DNA of 15,421 bases from CAZJBP01 sp964544115 (GTDB taxonomy: Bacteria; Verrucomicrobiota; Kiritimatiellia; UBA8416; JADHWI01), in NCBI GenBank assembly GCA_964544115.1, contig CAZJBP010000091.1:1-15421 (forward strand). Direction: 5' to 3'. This document shows positions 1-9,239 of the stretch, one piece after another. Every line of letters starts with the position of its first letter. Within the stretch, counting starts at the first letter, position 1. The translations under genes were made by a program, and so were the position numbers. Under the pieces are notes generated by a model. It worked only from the letters and a program-made list of their open reading frames with translations. It was not told where the DNA came from and did no database searches.

Positions 1-19
1 GGACAGGTGCGTATGCGTA

Positions 20-45
20 GGGCGGCGCTCTCCGAGCGCCAGCCC
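20..45 (-). terminator. GC-rich hairpin after the left pilin operon
   Basis: A seven-base perfect stem (GGCGCTC at 24-30 with GAGCGCC at 34-40, three-base loop) is extended by GGGC (20-23) with GCCC (42-45) across a one-base bulge. It lies about 50 bases past the stop codon of the minus-strand PilX-like gene, where a terminator for that operon would be expected. No T-run follows on either strand, so it is not a classical intrinsic terminator. It may be a 3' stabilising hairpin or chance in GC-rich DNA. No gene is visible in bases 1-96. Confidence 0.4.
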
Positions 46-96
46 CCTGCGCGGCCTGTAATGAAACGCAGATGCGCCACCTGCGGACGGCCGAAG

Positions 97-1464
97 TCAC
101 GGCGGGCCGGCCGGGAGTTCCCGCCACTGGCTCATCGTCAGATCCTGTGCGCCGGTGCCTTCCGAGAAGCCCTTCACGCCGGGCCAGGGAGCGTACTTGA
201 ACCAGAACCATTCGCAGTTGTGGATGTAGTCGGCCACCTCGATGCCCTCGACCGACACCGAGTTGTATTCATCGCTCTGATGGATGTGGCACTCCGCCGT
301 CGTGTAGATGATCCCCTTGATGTTGACGGGGCCGCCATCGCCATCGGTATGGTCCTTGTCCGTGATGTCGATCTTGCCCGTGGCCGCGATGGCGGGGTAC
401 GAGGGCGACGCATAGAGTTCCAGAGGGCACTTCACGGTGACCTTGCCGTCCACCACCAAGCCCGCATTCTGAATCACAATCAGGGCGTTGCACTGCGCGG
501 ACAGCGTGACGTCACCGTTCACGTAGAAGAGGGCGTCCTTCAAAACCGCCTTGGACGCTATGCCCGCCGTCTTCCCATCAGCCGTGGTCAGGGTTAACGT
601 GCGGGTCACGTTTTCGGGAATCGGAGAGGGAAAGGCGTAGGCCTGCGCGGGTGAGTATTTGGTGGTACGAGCTGCAATATAACTCTGGAATGCGGCCGCG
701 GTGGCGAAATACGTCCCCTTCGCCTGTGCCTCGGTTTTGGCCCCGGCAAAATCGTACTGCGGAAAAGGGATGGGCTGGGGCACGGGCTGGCCGAGATCGG
801 GCGCGTAATACTTGGAGCCCGGCACTCCGTCCAGGAAGGTGCCTGACATCACGGTTGCGGGAATGCCGGCGCCCGGCGCCGAATCCGGAACGATGAGGTT
901 AACGGCGGTCATGTTGCCATCCATGGTGAGACCGCGCCAGATCAGGAGATTGTGGTTCGACCACACCTTGCTGGTTATCGTGAATTCATACGTTCCCTTC
1001 ATGTGGTTATGGAAGCCCACCCGGTTGCCGAACATCGCGAACCCGAAGGCTTCGGGAAGGGGGTGCTGCACCTTTGCCTGGATCTTCCTGTAGGCATAGC
1101 CGCCGGCGAACGGCTTGCGGCCGGTGGATGTGACCGTGATGTTGTCGGCAGATATGCCCGAGAACGTGAACGTGTACTGCGCGCCCCCCGACGGCAGGGA
1201 CGTCCACGCCACGGTGGCATTGGTCGCGAACGTCTTCCAGTCGTCCCTCGCCTGCAACATGTAGAGCGAGCGACGCAATCCGCCCTCGGCGGCGTTGAAG
1301 GCATCCGTGCTGGCCGCATAGCGCTGCGTCTCGTGTGTCGTATGTGTCACATACAGCAGCGTCGCGCCAATGCTGCCCGCCACGATCAGCGCGATCACCA
1401 GCAGGCCCACCATTGCCATTCCGGAGGACGTCCTCCGTCGTGCGTAAACCGTCCATCGTTTCAT
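97..1464 (-). CDS. PilX-like minor pilin-type membrane protein
   Basis: A 455-residue protein. The N-terminus is a basic leader (residues 1-14, ARRR at 8-11) ending in SSG, then one hydrophobic helix (about 16-41) and the AAEGGLRRSL segment typical of PilX-like proteins. A cut after G15 would leave M at +1 and G, not Glu, at +5, as in the PilX and GspK classes. After residue 130 the chain looks like a beta-rich repetitive domain (alternating V/I/T, N/D turns), with acidic DKDHTDGDGG near residue 370 and the end SQWREL. The ATG has an ideal AGGAGG seven bases upstream. It is the last gene of a W-V-X trio and lies 57 bases after the PilV-like gene. Inferred role: minor pilin or tip protein of the pilus encoded here. 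The exact family is not certain, and the C-terminal domain could be an adhesin. Confidence 0.8.
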   Translation of the reverse strand: MKRWTVYARRRTSSGMAMVGLLVIALIVAGSIGATLLYVTHTTHETQRYAASTDAFNAAEGGLRRSLYMLQARDDWKTFATNATVAWTSLPSGGAQYTFTFSGISADNITVTSTGRKPFAGGYAYRKIQAKVQHPLPEAFGFAMFGNRVGFHNHMKGTYEFTITSKVWSNHNLLIWRGLTMDGNMTAVNLIVPDSAPGAGIPATVMSGTFLDGVPGSKYYAPDLGQPVPQPIPFPQYDFAGAKTEAQAKGTYFATAAAFQSYIAARTTKYSPAQAYAFPSPIPENVTRTLTLTTADGKTAGIASKAVLKDALFYVNGDVTLSAQCNALIVIQNAGLVVDGKVTVKCPLELYASPSYPAIAATGKIDITDKDHTDGDGGPVNIKGIIYTTAECHIHQSDEYNSVSVEGIEVADYIHNCEWFWFKYAPWPGVKGFSEGTGAQDLTMSQWRELPAGPP

Positions 1465-1521
1465 GGCATCGCCTCCTGAATGATCAGCCCCGGAACACGC
1501 GCCGATGTCTCTCCGCGGCGC

Positions 1522-2379
1522 CTATTTCTTGAACGTAACCGGGAACGTATGGGTTCCGCCGCCGCTCGACGTCACGGTGATGGTCGCGCCGGGAGCTGCC
1601 GCATTGTTGTTGCTGTAGGTGTATTTGTCCTTCTTCTCGTCGTACTTCATCACCCCGTAGCCAACGACGGTCAGGGTGGACGCGCCCTCGCCGCCGTCCT
1701 CCGTCGCCTCCACCTTCAAATCCTTGTCCTTGGTCGAATACTCCGCCTTGACCACCTCGACAATTCCGGGTTCGTCGCCGGACCCCGGTGGAGGGACCCC
1801 TCCCCCGGTCGCGGAGTACGGCACATCGTCGGAAATGATGCCGTAGGCGATCGTTTCGACCGCCCGTGAGTGCGGGGCGCCCATGTCCGTCCACGCGATC
1901 TCCACCCGGATCCTCTTGTAGTCGCGAGTGTTGCTGTCCGCGTCCTTGACGCCCAAGCCGTCGAACGCATCGTCCACTGCCCACGCATACGTCGTCAGCG
2001 TCGCATGGACGTCGTCGTTGGTCGCAGGGGTGCCTCGATCGTCGAGGACGACACGGGAGAGCATGGGAACGTCCGTGCCCGGGTGGAACGTGTCGACATC
2101 CACCTCGTTGGTGAGCACGCTCCGATTCACGAAGGCCATGTGGTCCGGAGTGTGGATGCCGATGCGATAATAGTCCATGCCCTGCACCGTTTCGATTTGC
2201 TGCTGAATCATGTTGATGGCGGCCATATGGTGCCGGCTCTGCCGGGCGCTCTTCAATGCGGTGATGCTGGAGCGCATCACGGCGAGGAAGAGAATCGATA
2301 TCAGCACTCCGGCAAACACCGCCTCCACCAGCGTGAACGCGCCCGACGTGGAGCGCGCCGTCATCCTGCCGAGTCTCAT
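1522..2379 (-). CDS. PilV-like prepilin with extra C-terminal beta domain
   Basis: A 285-residue type IV prepilin-like protein. The leader MRLGRMTARSTSGA is followed by FTLVEAVFAGVLISILF, the class III signal with Glu at +5 when cut between A14 and F15. The residue at -1 is therefore Ala rather than Gly. Residues 15-190 form a pilin helix and globular part, ending in a segment (KRIRVEIAW..MG.PHSRAVETIAY) that matches the end of the right-operon PilV-like protein. A Gly/Pro linker (191-206) then leads to an added domain of about 80 residues (207-285), beginning VEVVKAEYSTKDKDLKVEAT and ending in a TITVTSSGGG strand; it looks Ig-like. The start has a strong GGGGGAGGA seven bases upstream. Inferred role: minor pilin priming the pilus or displaying the added domain. 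Confidence 0.85.
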   Translation of the reverse strand: MRLGRMTARSTSGAFTLVEAVFAGVLISILFLAVMRSSITALKSARQSRHHMAAINMIQQQIETVQGMDYYRIGIHTPDHMAFVNRSVLTNEVDVDTFHPGTDVPMLSRVVLDDRGTPATNDDVHATLTTYAWAVDDAFDGLGVKDADSNTRDYKRIRVEIAWTDMGAPHSRAVETIAYGIISDDVPYSATGGGVPPPGSGDEPGIVEVVKAEYSTKDKDLKVEATEDGGEGASTLTVVGYGVMKYDEKKDKYTYSNNNAAAPGATITVTSSGGGTHTFPVTFKK

Positions 2380-2410
2380 GGCGTGATCCTCCCCCGTGTC
2401 CTCGCGGGAT

Positions 2411-3241
2411 TCAGTTCTTATAGTACAACGGTTGCCAGTTCCTGGGATCGACCGTTCCCCGGTACACGATCACCGACTCCAGCTTGCCGAACGCGCTTAT
2501 CTTGAGGAAACGAAGGCCGACCCCGATGGTGGCCACCTTCTCCACCTCGCCCGCGTGGTCGATCACCCCGTCCCCGGTGATCGAGTTCCCGATTTCCGTT
2601 TCCGAAACGTACCCGTCGTGCTCACCCGAGTCGCCGGTCTTATCGATTCCATCCAGGCCCACATCCAGGGCCGGATCGCTGCCGACGTACTCGAACGGCC
2701 GGTAGTTATGCACGCCGTCCACCGTCAGCCAGGGCACGGTGAGATTCTTGCAGAGGACGGTGACCGTCCAGGCCGCGGAAGCCAGGTTGGTGGATGTCGA
2801 CGTGACCTGCACCAGCTCCCACAGGGCCGTGTCCGGCACACCGTCGCCATTCGTATCGACCTTGTCTTGGGACCCATCGAGGTTCCCGTCCAGCGCGCGC
2901 ACGCCCCACCCCTTCAAAGAATCGCCGACGCCATCGTGGTTCGCGTCCGCCACGATAATCAGCGCGTTCTTGACCGCCCCGGACTGGTAAGACACCGTGC
3001 TCAGCCCCACCATTTCCTCCCGGATGGAGCGCTGAATCTTCTCCAGGGCGATCTTGCCCTTCACGTGGAGTTCGGACTGCACGTCGACGCGCGCGCGGAT
3101 GACGCCCATCGTGCGCAACATACCGAAGAAAATTATGGAGACCAGCGCTGCGACCGCCACGGCAAACAGCAGTTCGACCAGCGTGAAGCCGACAAGAGAC
3201 CTTACGCTCAACAGGCGCTTTGGACACCGAACCTGCACCAC
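2411..3241 (-). CDS. PilW/GspJ-like prepilin with calcium-loop motifs
   Basis: A prepilin of 276 residues from the GTG chosen here. After a basic leader comes LVG/FTLVELLFAVAVAALVSIIFF, with cleavage after G18, Phe at +1 and Glu at +5. The long N-terminal helix and heptad-like region (to about 80) fit PilW/GspJ minor pilins. An insert carries three D-x-N-x-D-G-like loops (DANHDGVGD, DGNLDGSQD, DTNGDGVPD at about 99-137) and a weaker one (GDGVID near 223), typical of calcium loops. Start choice: an ATG at 3262 is in frame, but the predicted transcription start is near 3264, leaving no room for a ribosome site, whereas GGGAG at 3248-3252 serves GTG 3241 (or 3238). It is the first gene of the left operon. 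Inferred role: minor pilin. Confidence 0.85.
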   Translation of the reverse strand: MVQVRCPKRLLSVRSLVGFTLVELLFAVAVAALVSIIFFGMLRTMGVIRARVDVQSELHVKGKIALEKIQRSIREEMVGLSTVSYQSGAVKNALIIVADANHDGVGDSLKGWGVRALDGNLDGSQDKVDTNGDGVPDTALWELVQVTSTSTNLASAAWTVTVLCKNLTVPWLTVDGVHNYRPFEYVGSDPALDVGLDGIDKTGDSGEHDGYVSETEIGNSITGDGVIDHAGEVEKVATIGVGLRFLKISAFGKLESVIVYRGTVDPRNWQPLYYKN

Positions 3242-3270
3242 GGCACACTCCCAGTCGCTCATTCGCCCGA

Positions 3271-3299
3271 ATTTTGAGTTCAGGCCTTGGCAGTGTCAA
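3271..3299 (-). promoter_or_regulatory. Sigma70-type promoter of the left pilin operon
   Basis: On the minus strand TTGACA (3299-3294, a perfect -35) is followed after 17 bases by CAAAAT (3276-3271, four of six to TATAAT). The predicted transcription start is near 3264, about 23 bases before the GTG start of the PilW-like gene. Seen directly in sequence; activity is inferred. Confidence 0.55.
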
Positions 3300-3333
3300 C
3301 ATGGAACTTAGTGTCGCGCCCCCCCCGATATGC

Positions 3334-3362
3334 TTGACCACGAGGACGCTGGAGGCGAGAAT
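3334..3362 (+). promoter_or_regulatory. Sigma70-type promoter of the pilB operon
   Basis: TTGACC (3334-3339, five of six) is followed after 17 bases by GAGAAT (3357-3362, four of six). The predicted start is near 3369, giving a short leader that contains the GGAGGGG ribosome site. A run of eight C (3319-3326) lies just upstream, between this -35 and the divergent -35 of the left operon. Confidence 0.5.
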
Positions 3363-3385
3363 CACCCTAGTCGGAGGGGCTGATT

Positions 3386-5116
<1,731 letters not shown>

Positions 5117-5133
5117 CGAGGGGGATTGAGACA

Positions 5134-6300
5134 ATGGCCGAAAGCCTCAGACTGGCGCCACAGGTGAAGGGACGCAGCGGCATCACGGATGTGCCCGGCC
5201 CGGCCGGCACCCCGCAGGCAGAGGAGACGGCGCGCCGGCGCCGCGTGCCCGGCAGCTCCCACATCCGGGACCGGGAACTGCCCGTATTCACGCGCGAGCT
5301 GGCCGCCATGCTGTCCGCCGGCGTATCGCTGATCGACGCGCTGACGACCATGGAGAGGCAGATCTCACATGCCGTGTTCCGGTCGGTCATCCGCGACGTG
5401 CGACGCGAAGTGGAGCGGGGCTCACGCTTCACGCGGGCGCTGGCGCGCTACCCGTCCGTTTTTGAGATCATCTACGTGCGCATGCTGCAGACCGGCGAAA
5501 TCAGCGGTAAGCTCGCCGAAACCCTTGAGCGCCTGGCGGCCTACCTCGAGGCGTCGCTCGAGCTGCGCCGCAAGGTGACCGCCGCCATGATGTACCCCCT
5601 CGTGGTGGCCTGCATCGCCGGGATTCTGTTCACCGGCATGATGCTGTGGATCGTGCCGGGGTTCCAGAGCATCTACGCCGACCTGGGAGGCTCTCTGCCC
5701 GTCCCCACCCGCGTGCTGCTGGGCCTCAGCACGATCCTGCGCGAGAACGTACTGTCCGTGGCCGCATTCATCGCCATCGTGTGGGCGTCCGGGCGGATGG
5801 TGGTGCGGCACACGAAGGCGGGCGCTGTGGCCTGGGATTCGTTCGTCCTGTCGCTTCCCGTCTTCGGGCCGCTGATCGACAAGATCTGCTGGACGCGGTT
5901 CTGCGAGTCGATGAGCCAGATGCTCTCCAACGGGATCCCGATCCTCGCCGCCCTGGAGCTGGGAGCCGAGACGGCGGGCAACCGGGTCCACCAGCGCGTC
6001 ATCGTCCAGGCGCGCGCGGACGTGGCCCACGGCGAGCCGCTGTCGGTCGCGCTGGGGAAGCATAAGTCCGCTTCGGGACTGCTGGTGAAGATGCTGTCGT
6101 GCGGGGAGAAGACCGGCAGGATGGACCAGATGCTGGACAAGGTCGCCGAGTTCTACCGCAGCGAGGTGGCGATCGTTCTCTCGGAAATGACCTCCCTGCT
6201 GGAGCCCCTGCTGATCGCGTTTCTCGGCGTGATCATCGGCGGCATGGTCCTGTGCATGTTCCTGCCCATCTTCCAGATGCACGAGCTGGTCACGATGTAG
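5134..6300 (+). CDS. pilC: Type IV pilus inner membrane platform protein PilC (GspF family)
   Basis: The inner membrane platform that couples the PilB motor to pilin assembly. It has 388 residues, close to the usual 400. There are two T2SSF domains (about 50-176 and 252-376), each with the conserved GE-x-x-G motif: GEISGKL at 121-127 and GEKTGRM at 324-330. Membrane segments are visible near 150-176, 206-222 and 355-380. The first 45 residues are polar and probably disordered. The ATG at 5134 has GAGGGGG nine bases upstream, right after the pilB stop; an open frame runs further upstream inside pilB but is only a shadow. It is co-transcribed with pilB and with the minor pilin trio that follows 71 bases later. 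Confidence 0.95.
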   Translation: MAESLRLAPQVKGRSGITDVPGPAGTPQAEETARRRRVPGSSHIRDRELPVFTRELAAMLSAGVSLIDALTTMERQISHAVFRSVIRDVRREVERGSRFTRALARYPSVFEIIYVRMLQTGEISGKLAETLERLAAYLEASLELRRKVTAAMMYPLVVACIAGILFTGMMLWIVPGFQSIYADLGGSLPVPTRVLLGLSTILRENVLSVAAFIAIVWASGRMVVRHTKAGAVAWDSFVLSLPVFGPLIDKICWTRFCESMSQMLSNGIPILAALELGAETAGNRVHQRVIVQARADVAHGEPLSVALGKHKSASGLLVKMLSCGEKTGRMDQMLDKVAEFYRSEVAIVLSEMTSLLEPLLIAFLGVIIGGMVLCMFLPIFQMHELVTM

Positions 6301-6371
6301 AGGCGGTCATACGCGACTCGAAAGGGTCGAGCAGTTTGGAGTTCTGGCCCGCGACGGGAGAGAGCCGAGCC

Positions 6372-6818
6372 ATGATACACTACGCGCACGGCACGAGGGG
6401 TTGGGGGGGGGCGCGGCAGACCGCAGTTCGGGGCGGCATGACGTTGATTGAAGTCATGGTGGCGGTATCACTGGCCACGCTCCTGCTGTACAGTCTCCAC
6501 ACCGGCATGACCACCGGGACGAAACTCACCTATTCCACCACCCAGCGCATGGTGGCATTCGGATTGTGCAAAGACACCCTTGAGCGGATGCGCGGCGCAG
6601 CGTTCAAGGACGTGACAGCGAGCAACTTCTTCGCGCACCCCGTCAGGCTGACTCACATGGGCAACAGCTCGAAGGTTCCGTTGAACGGGGTGCTCAACAG
6701 CACCATCACAGACCGGGACGATCCACCCCGCAAGGATGTTACCGTCACGGTGGCGTGGTCGTTCATGGGGCATCCTTTCTCTGAATCTGTCCAAGCGGTG
6801 ATCTACAAGAAAGAATGA
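6372..6818 (+). CDS. PilV-like minor prepilin (right operon)
   Basis: A short prepilin of 148 residues. The leader (1-22) ends in VRGG, then MTLIEVMVAVSLATLLLY: cleavage after G22 gives Met at +1 and Glu27 at +5. The last 35 residues (KDVTVTVAW..MG.PFSESVQAVIY) align by eye with the left-operon PilV-like protein, but the extra C-terminal beta domain is absent here. The ATG was chosen over the longer open frame because GGGAGAGAG (6356-6364) lies seven bases upstream and the leader then has a normal length. Codons 11-14 contain a run of nine G (6403-6411), so a one-base slip would shift the frame before the mature pilin. Its stop overlaps the next start (ATGA at 6815-6818), implying translational coupling. 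Inferred role: minor pilin in filament initiation. Confidence 0.85.
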   Translation: MIHYAHGTRGWGGARQTAVRGGMTLIEVMVAVSLATLLLYSLHTGMTTGTKLTYSTTQRMVAFGLCKDTLERMRGAAFKDVTASNFFAHPVRLTHMGNSSKVPLNGVLNSTITDRDDPPRKDVTVTVAWSFMGHPFSESVQAVIYKKE

Positions 6819-7384
6819 AAACGTGCATTCAAACCCGATCGGGCCTGACGCTAGTCGAGCTCATGATTGCCGTGTGCCTGATGGGGCTCGTGGTCGTGGC
6901 GACCCTGGCAGGCGCAGCACAACTCATGCGCGTGACCCGGGCAGACGTCCACCAGGTGGTGTTCTCACAGAAAGGCATGACCGCCTCTCAGCGGATCGTC
7001 CGCATCATTGAAGATGGACGCGCCGCCAGCGTCACCACGAACGGGCTGGAGATCCTCATGCCCAACGGGCTCAAGACCGGCATTCTGCTGGAGGACGTGG
7101 ACCGGTCGAGAGCGACGGTCAAGGACAACGCCTTGGTCTTCTGGAGCGGCGCGCCATCCGGCGCCACGCGGCAGGTGCTCTGCCGCGACATTTCGGAGAT
7201 CCACGGGGAGCCCATGTTCGACAGGGTGGCATCCAACTCGTCCGCCGTGAGAATGAGCTTCCACGTGGGCGACAGCACCAACTCAACCGACGCCACCCTC
7301 TTCTCAAAAACAGGCCTGGGGTGTCAGGGCGTGGAGATCCGTCTGTCCGCCACCCCGCGAAACCAACAGAGGCGACATGACTAG
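6815..7384 (+). CDS. PilW/GspJ-like minor prepilin (right operon)
   Basis: A 189-residue prepilin. The ten-residue leader MKTCIQTRSG is followed by LTLVELMIAVCLMGLVVVAT; cleavage after G10 puts Leu at +1 and Glu15 at +5. Heptad-like hydrophobics continue to about residue 60 and a globular beta-rich domain follows. The end contains VEIRLSATPRN, a strand-plus-PRN ending common in PilW/GspJ-type proteins. Two Cys (near 130 and 169) could form a disulfide. Its start overlaps the preceding stop by four bases and its end overlaps the PilX-like start by eight, so the trio is probably translated together. It lacks the calcium-loop insert of the left-operon PilW-like protein. Confidence 0.85.
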   Translation: MKTCIQTRSGLTLVELMIAVCLMGLVVVATLAGAAQLMRVTRADVHQVVFSQKGMTASQRIVRIIEDGRAASVTTNGLEILMPNGLKTGILLEDVDRSRATVKDNALVFWSGAPSGATRQVLCRDISEIHGEPMFDRVASNSSAVRMSFHVGDSTNSTDATLFSKTGLGCQGVEIRLSATPRNQQRRHD

Positions 7385-9239
7385 CAACCTCGGCAACTCC
7401 ATGGACTCGCGCGCTCAAAAGTCCGGCAATGTCTTGTTGGTCACGATGATTACGATGCTCGTGGCCATGGGCGTGCTGGTCAACTGCCTCGTGTTCGCGT
7501 CCAATAACGCTCGCCTTACCCGCCTGTCGATCGATCGTGAGAAAGCCGAGATTGCGGCTGAGGCCGGCCTGGACTACGGGATTGAGGCCCTTGGAGCGGC
7601 ACTTAAGAAATACAAGATGGTAACGTCAATGAACGCCCACGCTCTGCAGGCGAAACTCGACCTGATCGATCCGCCGCCTCCCCTCGGCAACTACGTCTAT
7701 CTCACGCCGGATGGCGCGAGAGCCTTCCGCATCCAGGTCGACTCGGAGCTCATGACGGGCATCGTGACCAACGGCAGCAACTTTAAGGGGTCAAAGGCGG
7801 TGCACCAGGACTTCACGATCGTTTGCGGATGCGTCAACCGGGACAGCAAACTCGGCGCAGTCCTGAAGATGAAGGTGCAGGCGGTCGCAATCGACTTCGT
7901 GCGCTACGGGATCTTCTACGAAGGCGACCTCGAGATTCTCCCCGGCCCCCCCATGGAATTCCGCGGCAAGGTCCACAGCAATAGCGACATCTACTTGGGG
8001 GGGCCTCTATCCTTCTATGAAGACCTGACGGCGCACGGAAACATCTACCACCGGCGAAAGGATGACGGAACCAGGGTGCCGGAAGCCAAGATTGTGAACG
8101 ATTCAGGAACGCTGATTTCGATGAAGAAGGGCGTCGGCTATGTCGACTGTGACTACGCAGAATGGCCGACCGAGTCCCTCGTGCGATGGGACGACAACGT
8201 CAGGTCCGGCGTCCACGGTGTGCCGACCCTTCAACCGCCTCTCGACCCGGGGACGGAGCCCCACTTCATCATCGAGCGCCCGACCCCATCCTCCGACCCG
8301 GATTACAACCCCACGGATGAGCAGGAGAAGATGAGCAACAAGGCGGGCCTGCGGATCTTTGTCGATGCAGCCGGCAAGTTCTCGGCCACCAATCATGCGG
8401 GTGTCTCCGTGACGGCCACATTCTCGCCTGCCACGCTTCTCACGAACGGCGTCTATTCGGGCAGCCCCCTGTACGCAAAGGACGCCAACGGGCTGTACCG
8501 CTTTAGCGTTCCCGGGTCGTACGATGTGACCCAGACAGCGTTCCGCGACCGTCGCGAAGGGAATGTCCAGATGGCCCCTGTGGACCTCTACGTCGACCGG
8601 CTCCTTGCCGCATACCCTCAGCTGGTCGACGGGACCCTCAGCGCCGCCGACGGTGCGGGGATCGTGTACGTGACGCGCAGCGACCCCGACGGGCCCGGCG
8701 GACGCATGCCCTGCGTCCGACTGCGCAACGGGCGGCTCATCAACGCGGTCGATGGAGTGACCTTTGTCTCGGACCTGCCCGTATATGTCGAGGGCAACTA
8801 CAATTCCGAGGCGGCCAAACCCTCCCTTGTGGCCGGAGATGCGGTCACGTTTCTGTCCTCGGCCTGGCAGGATGCGAGGAGCAAAGAGGCTTCCGTGAAC
8901 ACGCGCATGGCGCAGAATACAACCTACAAGACCGTCGTGATGACCGGCAATACGGACACGGCTCCGGGCGTCAGGTACAATGGCGGCGCTGAGAACGTCC
9001 TCCGATTCCTTGAGAACTGGACTGACCGCACTGTGACCTACAGGGGGGCTATCATCGACCTCTGGTTGTCCGAGATTGCCATCAGCCGCTGGACCTACGG
9101 GAATTACTACACGGCGCCAAATCGGGACTGGGGCTACGACACGACCTATCTCACCCGAAGCCCACCCGGCATGCCTCGCGCCATCGGCACGGAAGAGCTC
9201 TTGTGGTCAAGAACAACCTGGCAAGCCGAGACCTGGTGA
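7377..9239 (+). CDS. PilX-like pilus protein with DUF4900-like region
   Basis: A large (620-residue) PilX/DUF4900-like protein. A leader (1-17) ending in KSG precedes one hydrophobic helix (about 19-41), then KAEIAAEAGLDYGIEALG, the PilX-type helix. As in PilX and GspK, no Glu sits at +5 (Val22). Near residues 193-230 the pattern MEFRGKVHSNSDIYLGG matches the G-x-V-H-S/T-N-x-D/S rungs of DUF4900-type proteins. The C-terminus (PPGMPRAIG..LLWSRTTW) looks like a natural family end. The start has AGAGG four bases upstream and overlaps the previous gene by eight bases. Short G7 and C7 runs lie at 7997-8003 and 7946-7952. Role inferred: a large minor pilin, possibly at the tip or in surface contact. 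Family assignment is from remembered patterns. Confidence 0.8.
   Translation: MTSNLGNSMDSRAQKSGNVLLVTMITMLVAMGVLVNCLVFASNNARLTRLSIDREKAEIAAEAGLDYGIEALGAALKKYKMVTSMNAHALQAKLDLIDPPPPLGNYVYLTPDGARAFRIQVDSELMTGIVTNGSNFKGSKAVHQDFTIVCGCVNRDSKLGAVLKMKVQAVAIDFVRYGIFYEGDLEILPGPPMEFRGKVHSNSDIYLGGPLSFYEDLTAHGNIYHRRKDDGTRVPEAKIVNDSGTLISMKKGVGYVDCDYAEWPTESLVRWDDNVRSGVHGVPTLQPPLDPGTEPHFIIERPTPSSDPDYNPTDEQEKMSNKAGLRIFVDAAGKFSATNHAGVSVTATFSPATLLTNGVYSGSPLYAKDANGLYRFSVPGSYDVTQTAFRDRREGNVQMAPVDLYVDRLLAAYPQLVDGTLSAADGAGIVYVTRSDPDGPGGRMPCVRLRNGRLINAVDGVTFVSDLPVYVEGNYNSEAAKPSLVAGDAVTFLSSAWQDARSKEASVNTRMAQNTTYKTVVMTGNTDTAPGVRYNGGAENVLRFLENWTDRTVTYRGAIIDLWLSEIAISRWTYGNYYTAPNRDWGYDTTYLTRSPPGMPRAIGTEELLWSRTTWQAETW

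Noticed and set aside
2396..3277. A 293-codon plus-strand open frame opposite the left PilW-like gene
   Set aside because: The minus strand encodes a canonical prepilin with its own ribosome site and promoter; the plus frame has shadow composition and runs against the operon.
6317..6331. A CTCGA/TCGAG inverted repeat between pilC and the PilV-like gene, considered as a terminator or operator
   Set aside because: The stem is five bases, there is no T-run, and the genes on both sides appear to belong to one operon. It is too short to separate from chance.
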